A stretch of DNA of 64,000 nucleotides from Streptomyces albireticuli (GCF_021228125.1 NZ_JAJQQS010000018.1:1-64000); one strand, 5' to 3'. Shown: positions 53,597 through 63,282, counted from the stretch's first letter. Numbers and translations: made by a program. Notes: generated from the sequence alone by a model not told the origin.

Positions 53597-53713
53597 TGCG
53601 GCCCTCCCCTTCCCTTGACCGTGCAGGAGGGTGGGTACATCCATTCTCGTCCTTGCGGAGGGATCCCGCGATCGCGGCTCCGACCGGCGGGGCCCTGCTG
53701 CGGGCCGGCCGTG

Positions 53714-53750
53714 GCGGATCCGCCGGGTGCGCGGCACCCGGCGGATCCGC
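53714..53750 (-). terminator. Terminator of the lipoprotein gene
   Basis: A perfect 17-base stem (53714-53730 with 53734-53750) and a GCG loop lie 39 bases after the lipoprotein stop. Confidence 0.9.
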
Positions 53751-53789
53751 TTTCCCCGTGGTGCGAGGTCAGGGCCGACCGCCGGTGGT

Positions 53790-54695
53790 TCAGCCGAAGA
53801 AGACCGAGGAGACGGTGTTGTCGAAGCCGAGGGCGGCGAGGTCGGCGACGTCGCCGCTGACGACCTTGGACCGGCCGGTGCAGTCGCGCTCGGACCAGAT
53901 CTTGAGGCTGCCCCGGGCCTGGAGGGACGACGCGACGTCGTCGCGCGCGACGTTCCGGCAGCCCTTGCCCGCCAGGCCCTGGGACGGGTCGCCGAAGGCC
54001 CGCTCGTCGAAGAGGACGACGCTGGTGGCGGCCCCCGCCTGGGCACCCGTGCCCGCGGCCCCGGATCCGGACGCGGCCCCCTTACCGGCCTTCTTGCCGT
54101 CGGGGGTGACACCGAACCACGTGCCCCCGACGCCCTGCCCCTTGGTGTCGCCCGGCTTGGTGTCCTTGGCGAAGCGGTAGACCGGCCAGCCGCCGATCGT
54201 GACCTGGCGGGTGCCGTCGGCCCGCTTGACTACGCCGACCTTCGACCTGTCGACCCCGTCGAGGAAGATCTTGCCGCCGGGCGCGACGACGACCGGCGGC
54301 CAGGTGACCGCGCACGCGCCGTCGCACGTGGACTTCGACGGGCTCGCCGTGTCCTTGTCGAAACGGTAGAGGGTGAAGCCCGCGCCGTTGACGACCACCG
54401 GGTCGAGCGCCCCGGCCCTGGACGCGGTGAGCTGCGTCCACCGGGTCGCCTCCGGCTTGACCGCGGGCTTCCCCGGGTCGTTCGCCCAGTCGCCGGTCAT
54501 GGCCGGGGCGTTGTTCTTCTTCGCGGTGCCGCTGAGGAAGTTCAGGTCCTGTCCGGTGGCGTTCGCCCGGTCCTGGGCGGCGGTCGCGCCGGCCGGCGCC
54601 GAGGATTCCTTGTCGTCACCGCCGCCGCACGCGGTGAGCAGCAGGGCTCCGAGGGCGGCCGACGTCACGAGCGCTGCGGTGTGCTTGCGGAACAT
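53790..54695 (-). CDS. SCO0930-family secreted lipoprotein
   Basis: This 301-residue lipoprotein has the lipobox LLLTACGGGD. The mature region contains two copies of the secreted repeat found in Lipoprotein_15 proteins: VVNGAGFTLYRFDKDTASPSKSTC and VTIGGWPVYRFAKDTKPGDT. The first also has CAVTWPPVV. A C-terminal part (SLKIWSERDCTGRSKVVSGD) looks like a beta/gamma-crystallin or inhibitor-type fold. Similar proteins are in most Streptomyces; function is unknown. ATG 54695 has GGGGGG about 7 bases upstream. Confidence 0.9.
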   Translation of the reverse strand: MFRKHTAALVTSAALGALLLTACGGGDDKESSAPAGATAAQDRANATGQDLNFLSGTAKKNNAPAMTGDWANDPGKPAVKPEATRWTQLTASRAGALDPVVVNGAGFTLYRFDKDTASPSKSTCDGACAVTWPPVVVAPGGKIFLDGVDRSKVGVVKRADGTRQVTIGGWPVYRFAKDTKPGDTKGQGVGGTWFGVTPDGKKAGKGAASGSGAAGTGAQAGAATSVVLFDERAFGDPSQGLAGKGCRNVARDDVASSLQARGSLKIWSERDCTGRSKVVSGDVADLAALGFDNTVSSVFFG

Positions 54696-54920
54696 GAGAG
54701 ATCCCCCCAGTCGTGGCCCCGGACCGGACCGGTGCCGTCGTCCCCCTGTACGGAGCCGGCTCCGCGACCGCCTCAGCCGGTTACCGTCCCGATACACGAC
54801 GCGGACGATGTCACCGAGCCCGCGTCCCCTGACGTCTCCCCCGCCTCCTCCCGTCTCGCGTGTCCCGGTGGATACGGGCCCCCGGCTCGTGCCGTGCCCG
54901 ACGCCCGCCGAAGAGAAGGT

Positions 54921-55673
54921 ATGAACCGCATGCAAGGCACGCTGCACCGGGCCTCCGACCGTCTCTTCCCCGGTGGCACCAACCAGTACGGCGCGCTGCC
55001 GGCCGTATTCGTCCTGCTGACGGTCGTCACGGGCATCGTGGACGCCGTCAGCTTCCTCGGTCTGGGTCACGTCTTCGTCGCCAACATGACGGGGAACGTC
55101 GTCTTCCTGGGGTTCGCCCTGGCCGGAGCGGCGAACCTGTCCGCCGGGTCGTCCCTGGTGGCCGTCGGAAGCTTCATGGCCGGGGCCTGGGCGACGGGCC
55201 GTCTGGGCCGGCGCCTCGGGGACCCCGGGCGGCTGTTCACCACCGTCACCACCGCCCACGCCGTGTTCACCGCGGCCGCCCTGGCCGTGGCCCTCGCCGC
55301 GGGCCACCGGCCGTACGGCGTCCGGACGGTGCTCACCGCCCTCCTGGCCGTCGGCATGGGCATGCAGAACGCCGTCGTCCGCCGGCTGGCCGTCCCCGAC
55401 TTCACCACGACGGTCCTCACCAGGGCGGTCACCGGTCTCACCGCCGACCCGCCGGGCCCCGCCACCACGCGTCGGCTCGTGGCCGTCGCCGCGATGTTCA
55501 CCGGCGCGCTGTGCGGAGCCCTCCTCCAGCTCGGCCCGGGGCCCGGGGCGGCGCTGGTGCCGGTCGTGGTTCTGCTGGTGTGCCTGGCGTTCGCCACCGC
55601 TCCCGGTCCGTCCGGCGGCCGAGGGCCGGGGCCGGGGCCGGGGCGAAGCCCCGTTGGGGAAGGGACGGGGTGA
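54921..55673 (+). CDS. YoaK/DUF1275 membrane protein
   Basis: This 250-residue protein has six predicted membrane segments. TGIVDAVSFLGLGHVFVANMTGN and GMGMQNAVVRRLAVPDFTTTVLTRAVTGL are the DUF1275 signatures. The function is not established; transport is assumed from the topology. ATG 54921 has AAGAGAAGG close upstream; ATG 54930 is possible. It is divergent from the lipoprotein gene. The stop codon lies inside the first unit of a tandem repeat. Confidence 0.9.
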   Translation: MNRMQGTLHRASDRLFPGGTNQYGALPAVFVLLTVVTGIVDAVSFLGLGHVFVANMTGNVVFLGFALAGAANLSAGSSLVAVGSFMAGAWATGRLGRRLGDPGRLFTTVTTAHAVFTAAALAVALAAGHRPYGVRTVLTALLAVGMGMQNAVVRRLAVPDFTTTVLTRAVTGLTADPPGPATTRRLVAVAAMFTGALCGALLQLGPGPGAALVPVVVLLVCLAFATAPGPSGGRGPGPGPGRSPVGEGTG

Positions 55674-55799
55674 GGACGAACCCCGCGGGAACCCGGTGAG
55701 GACGAACCCCGCGGGGACCCTGTGAGGACGAACCCGCGGGTGTCCTGTGAGGACGAACCCCCGCGGAGGCCCTGCGAGGACGAACCCCCGGCGGGGACC
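55670..55799. repeat. Tandem repeat, five units of 25-27 bases
   Basis: Five imperfect copies of GTGAGGACGAACCCCGCGGG begin at 55670, 55696, 55722, 55747 and 55774. They fill the gap between two convergent genes. The spacing is too regular and too short for a CRISPR array. Confidence 0.9.
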
Positions 55800-55805
55800 G
55801 GCCCC

Positions 55806-58763
55806 TCACCCCACCGCGCTCGGCCGCCGGTCCCCCGTCCTCCCGTCCCGCGCCCCCGGGATGTCCCGCACCGCGCCCCCGGCCGCCAGCCGCTCCTGCA
55901 ACCGGGCGTGCCGGAACTGGTACACCGCCCCCACCTGCCGCAGCACCCCTCGCGCGTGCGCCTCGGCCAGGAAGCCCATCAGCCGCCAGGGCAGCCGCCC
56001 GGTCGCGGCCAGCCAGACCCGCGCCGTCATATAGCGGCCCCACGCGGTCACGTAGAGGCAGATCGGGCCGGCGGGCAGGGCCATGGCGAAGGCCACACCG
56101 CGGTCGAACAGGCCGAACGCCGGCGGCACATAACCGGACTGGACCCCTCCGTAGCGCCAGACGTGCCAGACCAGGAACACGGCGGTCAGCGCCGCGACGA
56201 CGAGGCTGCGGATCAGCGCCGCTCTGCGGTCGCCGTGCAGACTCCCCGCCGGGCTGGTGGCCCGGGCGACGTCGGCCGGCGCGGACAGCCAGCGGCGGAG
56301 GCCGGCCGCGAGGCCCACGACCAGTCCGACGGTCAGCTGCCCGCGGACGGAGTTGTCCACGGCGTGCGCGGCGAGCACGCGGCGCGGCGCGCGTTCCTGC
56401 CACTCCTGGACCGGGCCTCCGGGAGCGAAGCGCACGGGTGTCGGGGCGAGTTCGCCGGGTGACGCGTCCGGGTCCGCCGGTACGGGCCCGCCGGCTTCCC
56501 TCACGGCCGGCAGGTTCAGATACCACTCGACCGCCGGGGACTCCCGCACGCCCTTGCCGGCCACGAGGGTCACCCGGCCGCTGCGGAACCCCTTGGAGAA
56601 GAGCAGGAGCCTGACGTGGCCCGCGTACCGCGTACAGGAGGCGGCCGGGCGGGGGCAGTTCACGGCCTCGGTGCGCAGCACCCTCTCCCACCGCCCGACA
56701 TCGCCGCGCAGCCTCGTCCCGTCCCACAGGTGCGGCACGCCGTCGCCGTCGCGCGTCAGCGCCCCGCTGACCGGCCGGGGGATCTCGACGTAACGTGTGC
56801 CGTCGGGGAGCCGCCCGTAGCGCCAGCCGTCCGGTGTCCTGGTGTAGCGGGAGCCGTCGGGGGCGACGTGGCGGGTACCGGTGGCGGGCAGCCCGTGGTG
56901 CGCCGAGGCCCTGGCGACCGTGACCGCGGCCTGGGCGGCGCCGAACACGGCACCGGTCACCAGACCGGCCGCCAGTCCGGCGGCGAGTGCCACCGGGACG
57001 ATCCGCAGCAGGCGCCGGAGCTGCTCGGCCCTGCTCCGGTGGGAGGCCCTGAAGGCGCGGGAGAGGGCGGTGGGGGTGTACGAGATGCCCATGGCACGTA
57101 CGAGAGTCGCGCTCGCGACGCCGAGCAGCGCCAGTTGCAGGACGAGGTTCGTCGGGTGGGTCTGGGGGTCCCAGTAGCCGGACTCCCCGGATTCGTAGGT
57201 GAGCGGGCGGAACGCCCCGGTGAGGGCGCCCAGGCCGACGAGCACGGTGCCGCACGCCAGGACGCGCGGCGCGAGCCGCCCGCGGTCCCGCGTGGCCCCG
57301 GGCGCCGTCACGTAGGAGAGCAGCCGGTGGGTGCCGCCCATGCCGGCGACGAAGGCGGCCGCTTCCAGGCAGAGCAGTCCGCCGCCGGCGCCGGGCGCGA
57401 CCAGGTAGGAGGCGAGCAGGGCGACGGGCAGTATCAGCAGGATCCTGGTGAGCGCGCCGAGGCCGCGCGGGGTTCCGGGCGGCAGCTCCCACCAGGCCAG
57501 GTCGCGGGTGCCGCGCCGCTGCATGTGGTGGGCGAGGAAGGCGAGGCGCGCGATCGTGCCGTCCGGGCCGTGGGCCTCCGGGGCGTCGGGGAGGTCGCCG
57601 TAGGCGGCGGGCACGAACCCGTCGAGGAGGTGGGCCTCCAGAACGGCCGGGTCGGCGAACCGCCGTTCCAGGAGCGTCCGGGGGTCGGCCGAGGTGTCGC
57701 TGTGGACGGCGCGCGCCAGTCCCACCATCAGCGGGCTGCCGAGCACGGCGCGCAGCGTGCGGCAGACGGCGTCCCTGGGGTCCTGCTCCACTTCGCGCAG
57801 GACGGGCGCCCACGCGGTCTCCGCCGTGCCTCCCGGCCGCGGGGGCGCGGTGCGGGTGAGGTACGCGCCGACGGTCTCCCACGACAGCGGGCGCAGTTCG
57901 ACCACGGCTGCGGAGGTGATCACGTCGGCGGTCGTCACGAGGTCGGCGTAGTCCCGGGCCCGGCAGGTGAGCACCATCGGGTCGCCGCGGCCGAGGTCGC
58001 GGTTCAGGGCGTGGACGGCCTGCGGGCGCAGCGGTGCCGGGAGTTCGTCGAGGCCGTCGAGGAGGGGCAGCACCCTGCCGAGTTCGAGCAGGCGGCGGGC
58101 CCGGGTGACACCGGCGGGGTCCCGTACCGCCGTGGCGGGGTAGCCCGCGATCAGCCGTTCCTCCAGCCAGTCGGACAGGCTCCGGGTGCGCGGGTCCCAG
58201 GTGGCGAGGCCGAAGACCACCGGGACCGGGTCGTCCGGGCGGCGCCCGGCCAGCAGGTCGAGGGCGAGCTGGAGGAGCAGGACGGTCTTCCCCGCGCCGG
58301 GTTCGCCCAGCACGACGAGGCGCCGGGAGGGCACCCGCGCGTAGGCGTCGGCGACCTGACCGAGGTGGCCCCGGAGCGCCGAGGTCATGTCGGGCGGTTC
58401 GGCGGCGCCCGCGGTGACGTTGTCCCAGTGGTCGGACAGGTGCGGTTCCGCCGCGGTCCACCGGACGGGGAGGGGTTCGGGGTCCTGGAGGCGGCGCAGC
58501 CGGGCCTCCGCCCGCCACTGTTCGCCGACCGCCTCGGCCAGGTCGCGGGCGGTGCGGTCGAGGTGCTCGGCGCGGCCGCTCACGGACGCCTCGTCCGCGG
58601 CACCGCGCGCGGTCTCCCGGCCGAGCCCCGCCACGGAGACCAGCAGGGCGAGGATCGAGGCCGCCTGGTTCCCGAGTTCGAGGCCGTGCGCCGCGACGAC
58701 CACGGCGAGCAGCGCCCCCGTCGCGGCGACGGCTCCCACCCACCACCACTGCCGCCGGTTCAT
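55806..58763 (-). CDS. Membrane-anchored NACHT-type NTPase
   Basis: This 985-residue protein begins with two membrane segments (about 8-24 and 33-47) and a charged helical linker. A NACHT module follows with Walker A LGEPGAGKT (152-160) and Walker B LPLLDGLDELP (232-242), and a sensor-like LTCRARDYADLV. The C-terminal 550 residues hold six to eight further hydrophobic segments and no recognisable repeats. STAND NTPases of this kind act as oligomerising switches in regulation or phage defence; no effector domain is visible. ATG 58763 is chosen; GTG 58772 is an alternative. Defence function is only a possibility. Confidence 0.85.
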   Translation of the reverse strand: MNRRQWWWVGAVAATGALLAVVVAAHGLELGNQAASILALLVSVAGLGRETARGAADEASVSGRAEHLDRTARDLAEAVGEQWRAEARLRRLQDPEPLPVRWTAAEPHLSDHWDNVTAGAAEPPDMTSALRGHLGQVADAYARVPSRRLVVLGEPGAGKTVLLLQLALDLLAGRRPDDPVPVVFGLATWDPRTRSLSDWLEERLIAGYPATAVRDPAGVTRARRLLELGRVLPLLDGLDELPAPLRPQAVHALNRDLGRGDPMVLTCRARDYADLVTTADVITSAAVVELRPLSWETVGAYLTRTAPPRPGGTAETAWAPVLREVEQDPRDAVCRTLRAVLGSPLMVGLARAVHSDTSADPRTLLERRFADPAVLEAHLLDGFVPAAYGDLPDAPEAHGPDGTIARLAFLAHHMQRRGTRDLAWWELPPGTPRGLGALTRILLILPVALLASYLVAPGAGGGLLCLEAAAFVAGMGGTHRLLSYVTAPGATRDRGRLAPRVLACGTVLVGLGALTGAFRPLTYESGESGYWDPQTHPTNLVLQLALLGVASATLVRAMGISYTPTALSRAFRASHRSRAEQLRRLLRIVPVALAAGLAAGLVTGAVFGAAQAAVTVARASAHHGLPATGTRHVAPDGSRYTRTPDGWRYGRLPDGTRYVEIPRPVSGALTRDGDGVPHLWDGTRLRGDVGRWERVLRTEAVNCPRPAASCTRYAGHVRLLLFSKGFRSGRVTLVAGKGVRESPAVEWYLNLPAVREAGGPVPADPDASPGELAPTPVRFAPGGPVQEWQERAPRRVLAAHAVDNSVRGQLTVGLVVGLAAGLRRWLSAPADVARATSPAGSLHGDRRAALIRSLVVAALTAVFLVWHVWRYGGVQSGYVPPAFGLFDRGVAFAMALPAGPICLYVTAWGRYMTARVWLAATGRLPWRLMGFLAEAHARGVLRQVGAVYQFRHARLQERLAAGGAVRDIPGARDGRTGDRRPSAVG

Positions 58764-59262
58764 CCGACGCACCGCCTTCCGCACATCCGCTCGACCGAAT
58801 CGGTGCACGACGTGCGCCGCACCCCTGCTCGATCTGTCAACGACGAGCGGCGCGCCTCCGTAACGAATCAGCGGTAAGGCTGACAAATCGGCGACGGTGT
58901 GCGTACGGGCCGCCCCGCGGAGCCTCGGTGCCGGATCCCCTCGTCAGCGCCCCGCGGCCCCTACGCCGCCCGGGTCCGGTGCCACGGCCGGCCGGAGGAC
59001 CGGCGGCGGAGACCCGCTGACGTCCGCTCACGAGGAATTCCGGGCAGCGGTGAGCGCGCACAGGGTCGCAAGAACGATCCGGAATAACGAAAGTGAAGCC
59101 CGGTCGGCGGGCGGATTTCCACCGCATGGCGGAAAGGAGAATTTTCCGTGCCCCGCCAGGAAAACCTGCGGGGCAACGGGCAGGATACGGCCGTGGGGTA
59201 CTGATACTGGCAGTACGGAACCGGATGAATCGGTTCGGGTCGGCCGGGCCGCAAAAACAACG
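58764..59262. other. Intergenic region, 500 bases
   Basis: No gene with a ribosome site is seen. The part near 58764-58880 is the promoter region of the NACHT gene; 59035-59260 is less GC-rich than its surroundings. Confidence 0.5.
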
Positions 59263-59296
59263 AGCTGGGGCCCGCACCAAGGTGCGGGCCCCAGCT
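59263..59296 (-). terminator. Terminator of the cold-shock gene
   Basis: A perfect 16-base stem (59263-59278 with 59281-59296) is followed, on the minus strand, by a run of T. It lies 18 bases past the stop and is a classical rho-independent terminator. Confidence 0.95.
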
Positions 59297-59314
59297 ACGC
59301 CGTACGCGGAGACG

Positions 59315-59518
59315 TCAGGCGGGAACGATGTTCTCGGCCTGCGGGCCCTTCTGGCCCTGCGTGACGTCGAAGGTCACCTTCTGGCCTTCCTGGAGCTCAC
59401 GGAAGCCCTGGGTGGCGATGTTCGAGTAGTGGGCGAAGACGTCGGGGCCGCCACCGTCCTGCTCGATGAAGCCGAAGCCCTTTTCGGCGTTGAACCACTT
59501 CACGGTGCCAGTAGCCAT
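59315..59518 (-). CDS. Cold-shock protein (CspA/ScoF family)
   Basis: This 67-residue protein is a single cold-shock domain. The RNA-binding motifs KGFGFI and DVFAHY are present (written with the intervening EQDGGGP), and the start [20 protein letters not shown] is typical of Streptomyces. It binds single-stranded nucleic acid and melts mRNA structure. ATG 59518 has AAGGAG 6 bases upstream. The long, A-rich 5' leader, with a hairpin at 59547-59561 (GCGCACACTGTGCGC) close to the ribosome site, is a likely temperature- or self-responsive element. A T-tract terminator follows. Confidence 0.96.
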   Translation of the reverse strand: MATGTVKWFNAEKGFGFIEQDGGGPDVFAHYSNIATQGFRELQEGQKVTFDVTQGQKGPQAENIVPA

Positions 59519-59909
59519 GTCAATCTCCTTCGGGGCAGTGCCCGAGGCGCACACTGTGCGCGCCTCGCGTCGCCGCGATGATCGCCCCGGGCGGAAAAGC
59601 ACCGGAAAAACAAAAAGCGCACTCACCGGCCCACCGGGGCCAGGAAGCGCATTTGAAGTCCTTGGGAAACCACAACTGCAACTGGATCCACACTAGCACG
59701 ATGCGGGCCGCCGGGCGGGGTAAGAAAATTCACCGATGCCGCCGCGCCGTAAAAAAAATTACCCCTGTACAAGACACCGATTTTCTGCACGCGCGCGAGA
59801 GGGAGCCGGAGGGCCTCGGGCCGGGCGGCCGGGAAGCCGGAATAGGGCCCGCGCCCGCACGGTTGTGGCCTGGCACGACACACGGTCACGGCCTCCGGAA
59901 GGACTCCCC
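59519..59909. promoter_or_regulatory. Cold-shock leader and divergent promoter
   Basis: This 391-base gap holds the cold-shock leader (to about 59700) and the promoter of the next gene. The A/T-rich segment 59590-59640 and the dyad at 59547-59561 lie in the leader. No gene is seen. Confidence 0.55.
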
Positions 59910-60569
59910 ATGAAGATCGGCATCATCGGCGCCGGCAACATCGGCGGCAACCTCGTACGACGGCTCACGGCGCTCGGCCACGAGGTCTCCGTCGCCAATT
60001 CGCGCGGCCCGCACACCCTCGCCGCGCTCGCCGAGGAGACCGGCGCCACGCCCGTCACCGCGGCCGAGGCGGCGCGCGGTGCCTCGGTGGTCGTGGTCAC
60101 CGTCCCCCTCAAGGCCGTACCGGACCTGCCGTCCGGGCTGTTCGACGAGGCCGCGGAGGGCTTCGCGGTGATCGACACCAACAACTACTACCCGAAGGAG
60201 AGGGACGGCCTGATCACGGCCATCGAGGCCGGTCTGCCGGAGAGCCGCTGGACCGAGCGGCATCTCGGGCACCCCGTCGTCAAGGTGTTCAACGGCACGT
60301 ACGCCCAGGACCTCCTCGACAAGCCGCTGCCCAAGGGCGACCCCGGGCGGCTCGCCGTACCGGTGGCCGGCGACGACGAGGCCGCCAAGCGCCTCGTCCG
60401 CGAGCTGGTCGACGAGCTGGGCTTTGACACCGTCGACGCCGGCGGCATCGAGGACTCCTGGCGCCAGCAGCCCGACACCCCCGTCTACGGTCTCCGCGCG
60501 GGCGTCGAGGGCGTCACCAAGGCCCTCGCGGAGGCGTCCCCGGAGCGGCCGGACACGTTCCGCGCGTAG
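59910..60569 (+). CDS. NADPH/F420-type reductase with Rossmann fold
   Basis: This 219-residue protein begins MKIGIIGAGNIGGNLVRRL, the NADP-binding motif. VIDTNNYYPKERDG and GHPVVKVFNGTYAQDLL are the features of F420-dependent NADP reductase-like proteins. It may transfer hydride between NADPH and a deazaflavin, or act on a small substrate. ATG 59910 has GGAAGGA 6 bases upstream. It is monocistronic. Confidence 0.88.
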   Translation: MKIGIIGAGNIGGNLVRRLTALGHEVSVANSRGPHTLAALAEETGATPVTAAEAARGASVVVVTVPLKAVPDLPSGLFDEAAEGFAVIDTNNYYPKERDGLITAIEAGLPESRWTERHLGHPVVKVFNGTYAQDLLDKPLPKGDPGRLAVPVAGDDEAAKRLVRELVDELGFDTVDAGGIEDSWRQQPDTPVYGLRAGVEGVTKALAEASPERPDTFRA

Positions 60570-60757
60570 GCGGGCCGGGGCTCACGAGGGGGCGGCGCGG
60601 ACGTCGGACCGCGCGGGAACGGACCGGAGCGGCCCGGACGTCACCGCCCTCCGGCACCGGCCGAGGCCCGCGGCAGGGTGACGTCACGGGCGGAGAGCGC
60701 GCTCTCCGGCGCGGCCCACCGTCCGGCGGGCACCGGCACCCCGGCCGGGCGGTGCCG

Positions 60758-61792
60758 TCACCGCGTCCGCGTTCCCGCCAGGGTGCGCGTGCCCGGTGCG
60801 CACCGCTCCCTGAGTTCGGCGAGTTCGCGGTCGGGCAGGCTCAGCGCGGCGCCGCGCCGACCGCTGTCGAGCAGGTCGCGCCCGTGGTCCAGCCATCGCG
60901 GGAGCGGTTCGACGCCGACGAACGCGGCGAGCCGCGCCAGTTCCTCCCGGGGCGCGTCGAGGAGGTGCTCGTAGGCGAGCGTGGTCCGGTGCTCCTCGGG
61001 AAGGGGGGCGAGGTGGTCGGTCGCCTCGGTGACGAGTTCGGACCACAGGGTGCCGAACTCCGGGAGCGGCAGGGCCCGGTCGCGCACCAGGGCGGGGTCG
61101 AAGCGCTCGCCGAGGAGGGGCGCGAGGTCCGGTGGCAGCGACTTCACGTGTTCCTCGGTCAGGTCGGCGAAGTCCCCGACTCCGGCGAGTTCCTTGATCT
61201 CCTTCCAGAGGAAGATCATCCGGTATCCGGGGTGACGGCTCATGGACAGCGCGCAGTCGGGCCCGTCCCTGTGCATGTGCACGAACCGGGCCTCGGGGAA
61301 CGCGGCCCTCAGGCGCGGCACCCAGGCCGTGGAGTACCCGGACCGCTCCACGACGGCCGTACGCCCGAACTTCGCGCACAGCGTGCCGAACAGGGCCCGG
61401 TGGTGGTCGGGCGCGCTCCGCCGGGGGCGGTGGACGACCGTCTCCCGGAGTTCGTCGAGGAGGCCGTCCGGGTCATCGGTGAGGTGGGGCAGCACCATGA
61501 GGGAGAGCCCGGGGATGCCGGTGGTCTCCGCCGCGTACCGGCCCGGGCGCCGGGTGTAGAGGAACTCCGGCATCATGACGCCGCTGCGGATCATGGTCGC
61601 GAAGTACGGGGTCGGCATGGCGAGGCGCTGCCAGAACTCCTCACCGGTCAGCTCTTCTTCGGGGAAGGCGGTGTCGCCGACGGAGGCCATGAACTCGTTG
61701 AGGCTGAGGATGTCCGGATGGGCGTTGAGGATCCGGGACAGCGCGGTCGAACCGCTGCGGCCCGTACCGACGACGAAGGTCAGCGTGCGCAC
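60758..61792 (-). CDS. PAPS-dependent sulfotransferase
   Basis: This 344-residue protein begins with the 5'-phosphosulfate loop FVVGTGRSGSTALSRIL. The 3'-phosphate site is in RFVHMHRDGPDCALSMSRHP (Arg and Ser). It transfers sulfate from PAPS to a hydroxyl or amine; the acceptor is unknown. GTG 61792 has AAGGAG 6 bases upstream. It follows an MFS transporter gene by 203 bases on the same strand, so the product may be exported, which is speculation. Confidence 0.9.
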   Translation of the reverse strand: MRTLTFVVGTGRSGSTALSRILNAHPDILSLNEFMASVGDTAFPEEELTGEEFWQRLAMPTPYFATMIRSGVMMPEFLYTRRPGRYAAETTGIPGLSLMVLPHLTDDPDGLLDELRETVVHRPRRSAPDHHRALFGTLCAKFGRTAVVERSGYSTAWVPRLRAAFPEARFVHMHRDGPDCALSMSRHPGYRMIFLWKEIKELAGVGDFADLTEEHVKSLPPDLAPLLGERFDPALVRDRALPLPEFGTLWSELVTEATDHLAPLPEEHRTTLAYEHLLDAPREELARLAAFVGVEPLPRWLDHGRDLLDSGRRGAALSLPDRELAELRERCAPGTRTLAGTRTR

Positions 61793-61995
61793 GGTCGGCT
61801 CCTTTCCTCTCCGGGGCGGCGGCAGGGTCGTCACCTGTTCCCGGGGCCCGGGTGGGCCGGTGCAGCCTTCCCCGCCCTGTCGGCGGCAAACGGCACCGGT
61901 CCGCGCGCGGTTCTTCGGTGCCGTCGGACGCCGGAGCGGCGAACGCCGGAGCGGCCGGGCCTTCCGGCCCGGTCCGTGCCCGCTGTCGCAGTGGC

Positions 61996-63282
61996 TCAAG
62001 GCTGCGGCGACCGCGCGTCGTAGCGTGCGAAACCGCGCCGCTTCAGGGCGATGAGCGCGACCGCCACGACGCAGGCGACACCGCCGCCGAAGACCGCCCG
62101 GTGCGGGGAGGCCAGGTCCGCGACGGATCCCGCGAGGAAGTCGCCCAGCCGGGGCCCGCCCGCGACCACGACGAGGAAGACGCCCTGGAGGCGGCCCCGC
62201 ATGTCGTCGGGGGTGGCCGTCTGGAGCATGGTGGTGCGGAAGACCGCGGATATGGAGTCGGCGCATCCGGCGAGTGCGAGGAAGAGGAGGCCGAGCCACA
62301 GGTCGCGGGTGAGGCCGAAGACGGCGATGGCGGTGCCCCAGGCGACGACGGAGAGCAGAACGGCGAGTCCGTGCCGGTGTATCCGGCCGAGCCAGCCGGA
62401 GAACAGCCCGCCCAGGACCGCGCCCACGGCGGGTGCCGCGACGAGCAGGCCGACGGTCTTGGTGTCGCCGCCGTACCAGAGCCCCGCGACGGCCGGGAAG
62501 AGGGCGCGGGGCTGGGCGAGCACCATGGCCGCGAGGTCGACGAGGAACGTGAGGCGCACATTGGGGCGGGTGGCGAGGAAGCGGAGGCCGCCGCGTACGG
62601 AGGCGCGGCCCGGCGCCTTGCCTCCGTCCAGGGCCTCGGGGCGCATCGAGGGCAGGCGCCACATCGCGTACAGGGAGGCCGAGAACGCGACGACGTCGAT
62701 CAGGTAGGCGGCCTGGTAGCCCCAGAGTCCGACGATGGCGCCGCCCAGCATGGGTCCGCCCATGAGGCCGAGGTTGGTGGTCAGGGAGGACAGGGCGTTG
62801 GCGGCGGGGAGTTGTTCCTTGGGCAGCAGTCTCGGGATCATCGCGCTGCGGGCCGGGCTGTTCATGGCGAAGCACACCGCCTGGAGGGCGACGATCGTGT
62901 AGAGCAGCCACACATGACGGAGGTCGAGCAGGGCCGCCGCGGCGAGCGCCACGGACAGCAGGGTCGCGCCCGTCGCGCTGACCAGGCCGAGGACGCGGCG
63001 GTCGACGGTGTCGGCGACGGCGCCGCCGTACAGGCCGAAGACGATCAGGGGGACGAGCGAGCAGAGCCCCACCATGCCCACCGAGAAGGTGGAGCCGGTG
63101 ATCGCGTAGACCTGGAGGGAGCCCGCGAGGGCGGTCATCTGCTGGCCGACCCAGGAGACGGTCTGCCCGACCCAGAGCCGGCGGAAGTCGACGGAGCTGC
63201 GCAGGGGCGTGATGTCGGCCAGGAAGCGGGAACGGCGGCGTACGGGGCGGGTTTCGACGGCCACGTCGGACACATCGGGCAC
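61996..63282 (-). CDS. MFS transporter (MFS_3 type)
   Basis: This 428-residue protein has 12 membrane segments. LWVGQTVSWVGQQMTALAG is the conserved first segment and YGGAVADTVDRRVLG motif A. This group exports siderophores, macrolides and other compounds. GTG 63282 has GGAG about 8 bases upstream. The divergent promoter region holds an AT-rich inverted repeat at 63449-63478. The start region is well conserved. Confidence 0.92.
   Translation of the reverse strand: MPDVSDVAVETRPVRRRSRFLADITPLRSSVDFRRLWVGQTVSWVGQQMTALAGSLQVYAITGSTFSVGMVGLCSLVPLIVFGLYGGAVADTVDRRVLGLVSATGATLLSVALAAAALLDLRHVWLLYTIVALQAVCFAMNSPARSAMIPRLLPKEQLPAANALSSLTTNLGLMGGPMLGGAIVGLWGYQAAYLIDVVAFSASLYAMWRLPSMRPEALDGGKAPGRASVRGGLRFLATRPNVRLTFLVDLAAMVLAQPRALFPAVAGLWYGGDTKTVGLLVAAPAVGAVLGGLFSGWLGRIHRHGLAVLLSVVAWGTAIAVFGLTRDLWLGLLFLALAGCADSISAVFRTTMLQTATPDDMRGRLQGVFLVVVAGGPRLGDFLAGSVADLASPHRAVFGGGVACVVAVALIALKRRGFARYDARSPQP

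Noticed and set aside
55670-55799. CRISPR array
   Set aside because: The units are contiguous with no unique spacers and no cas genes are near.
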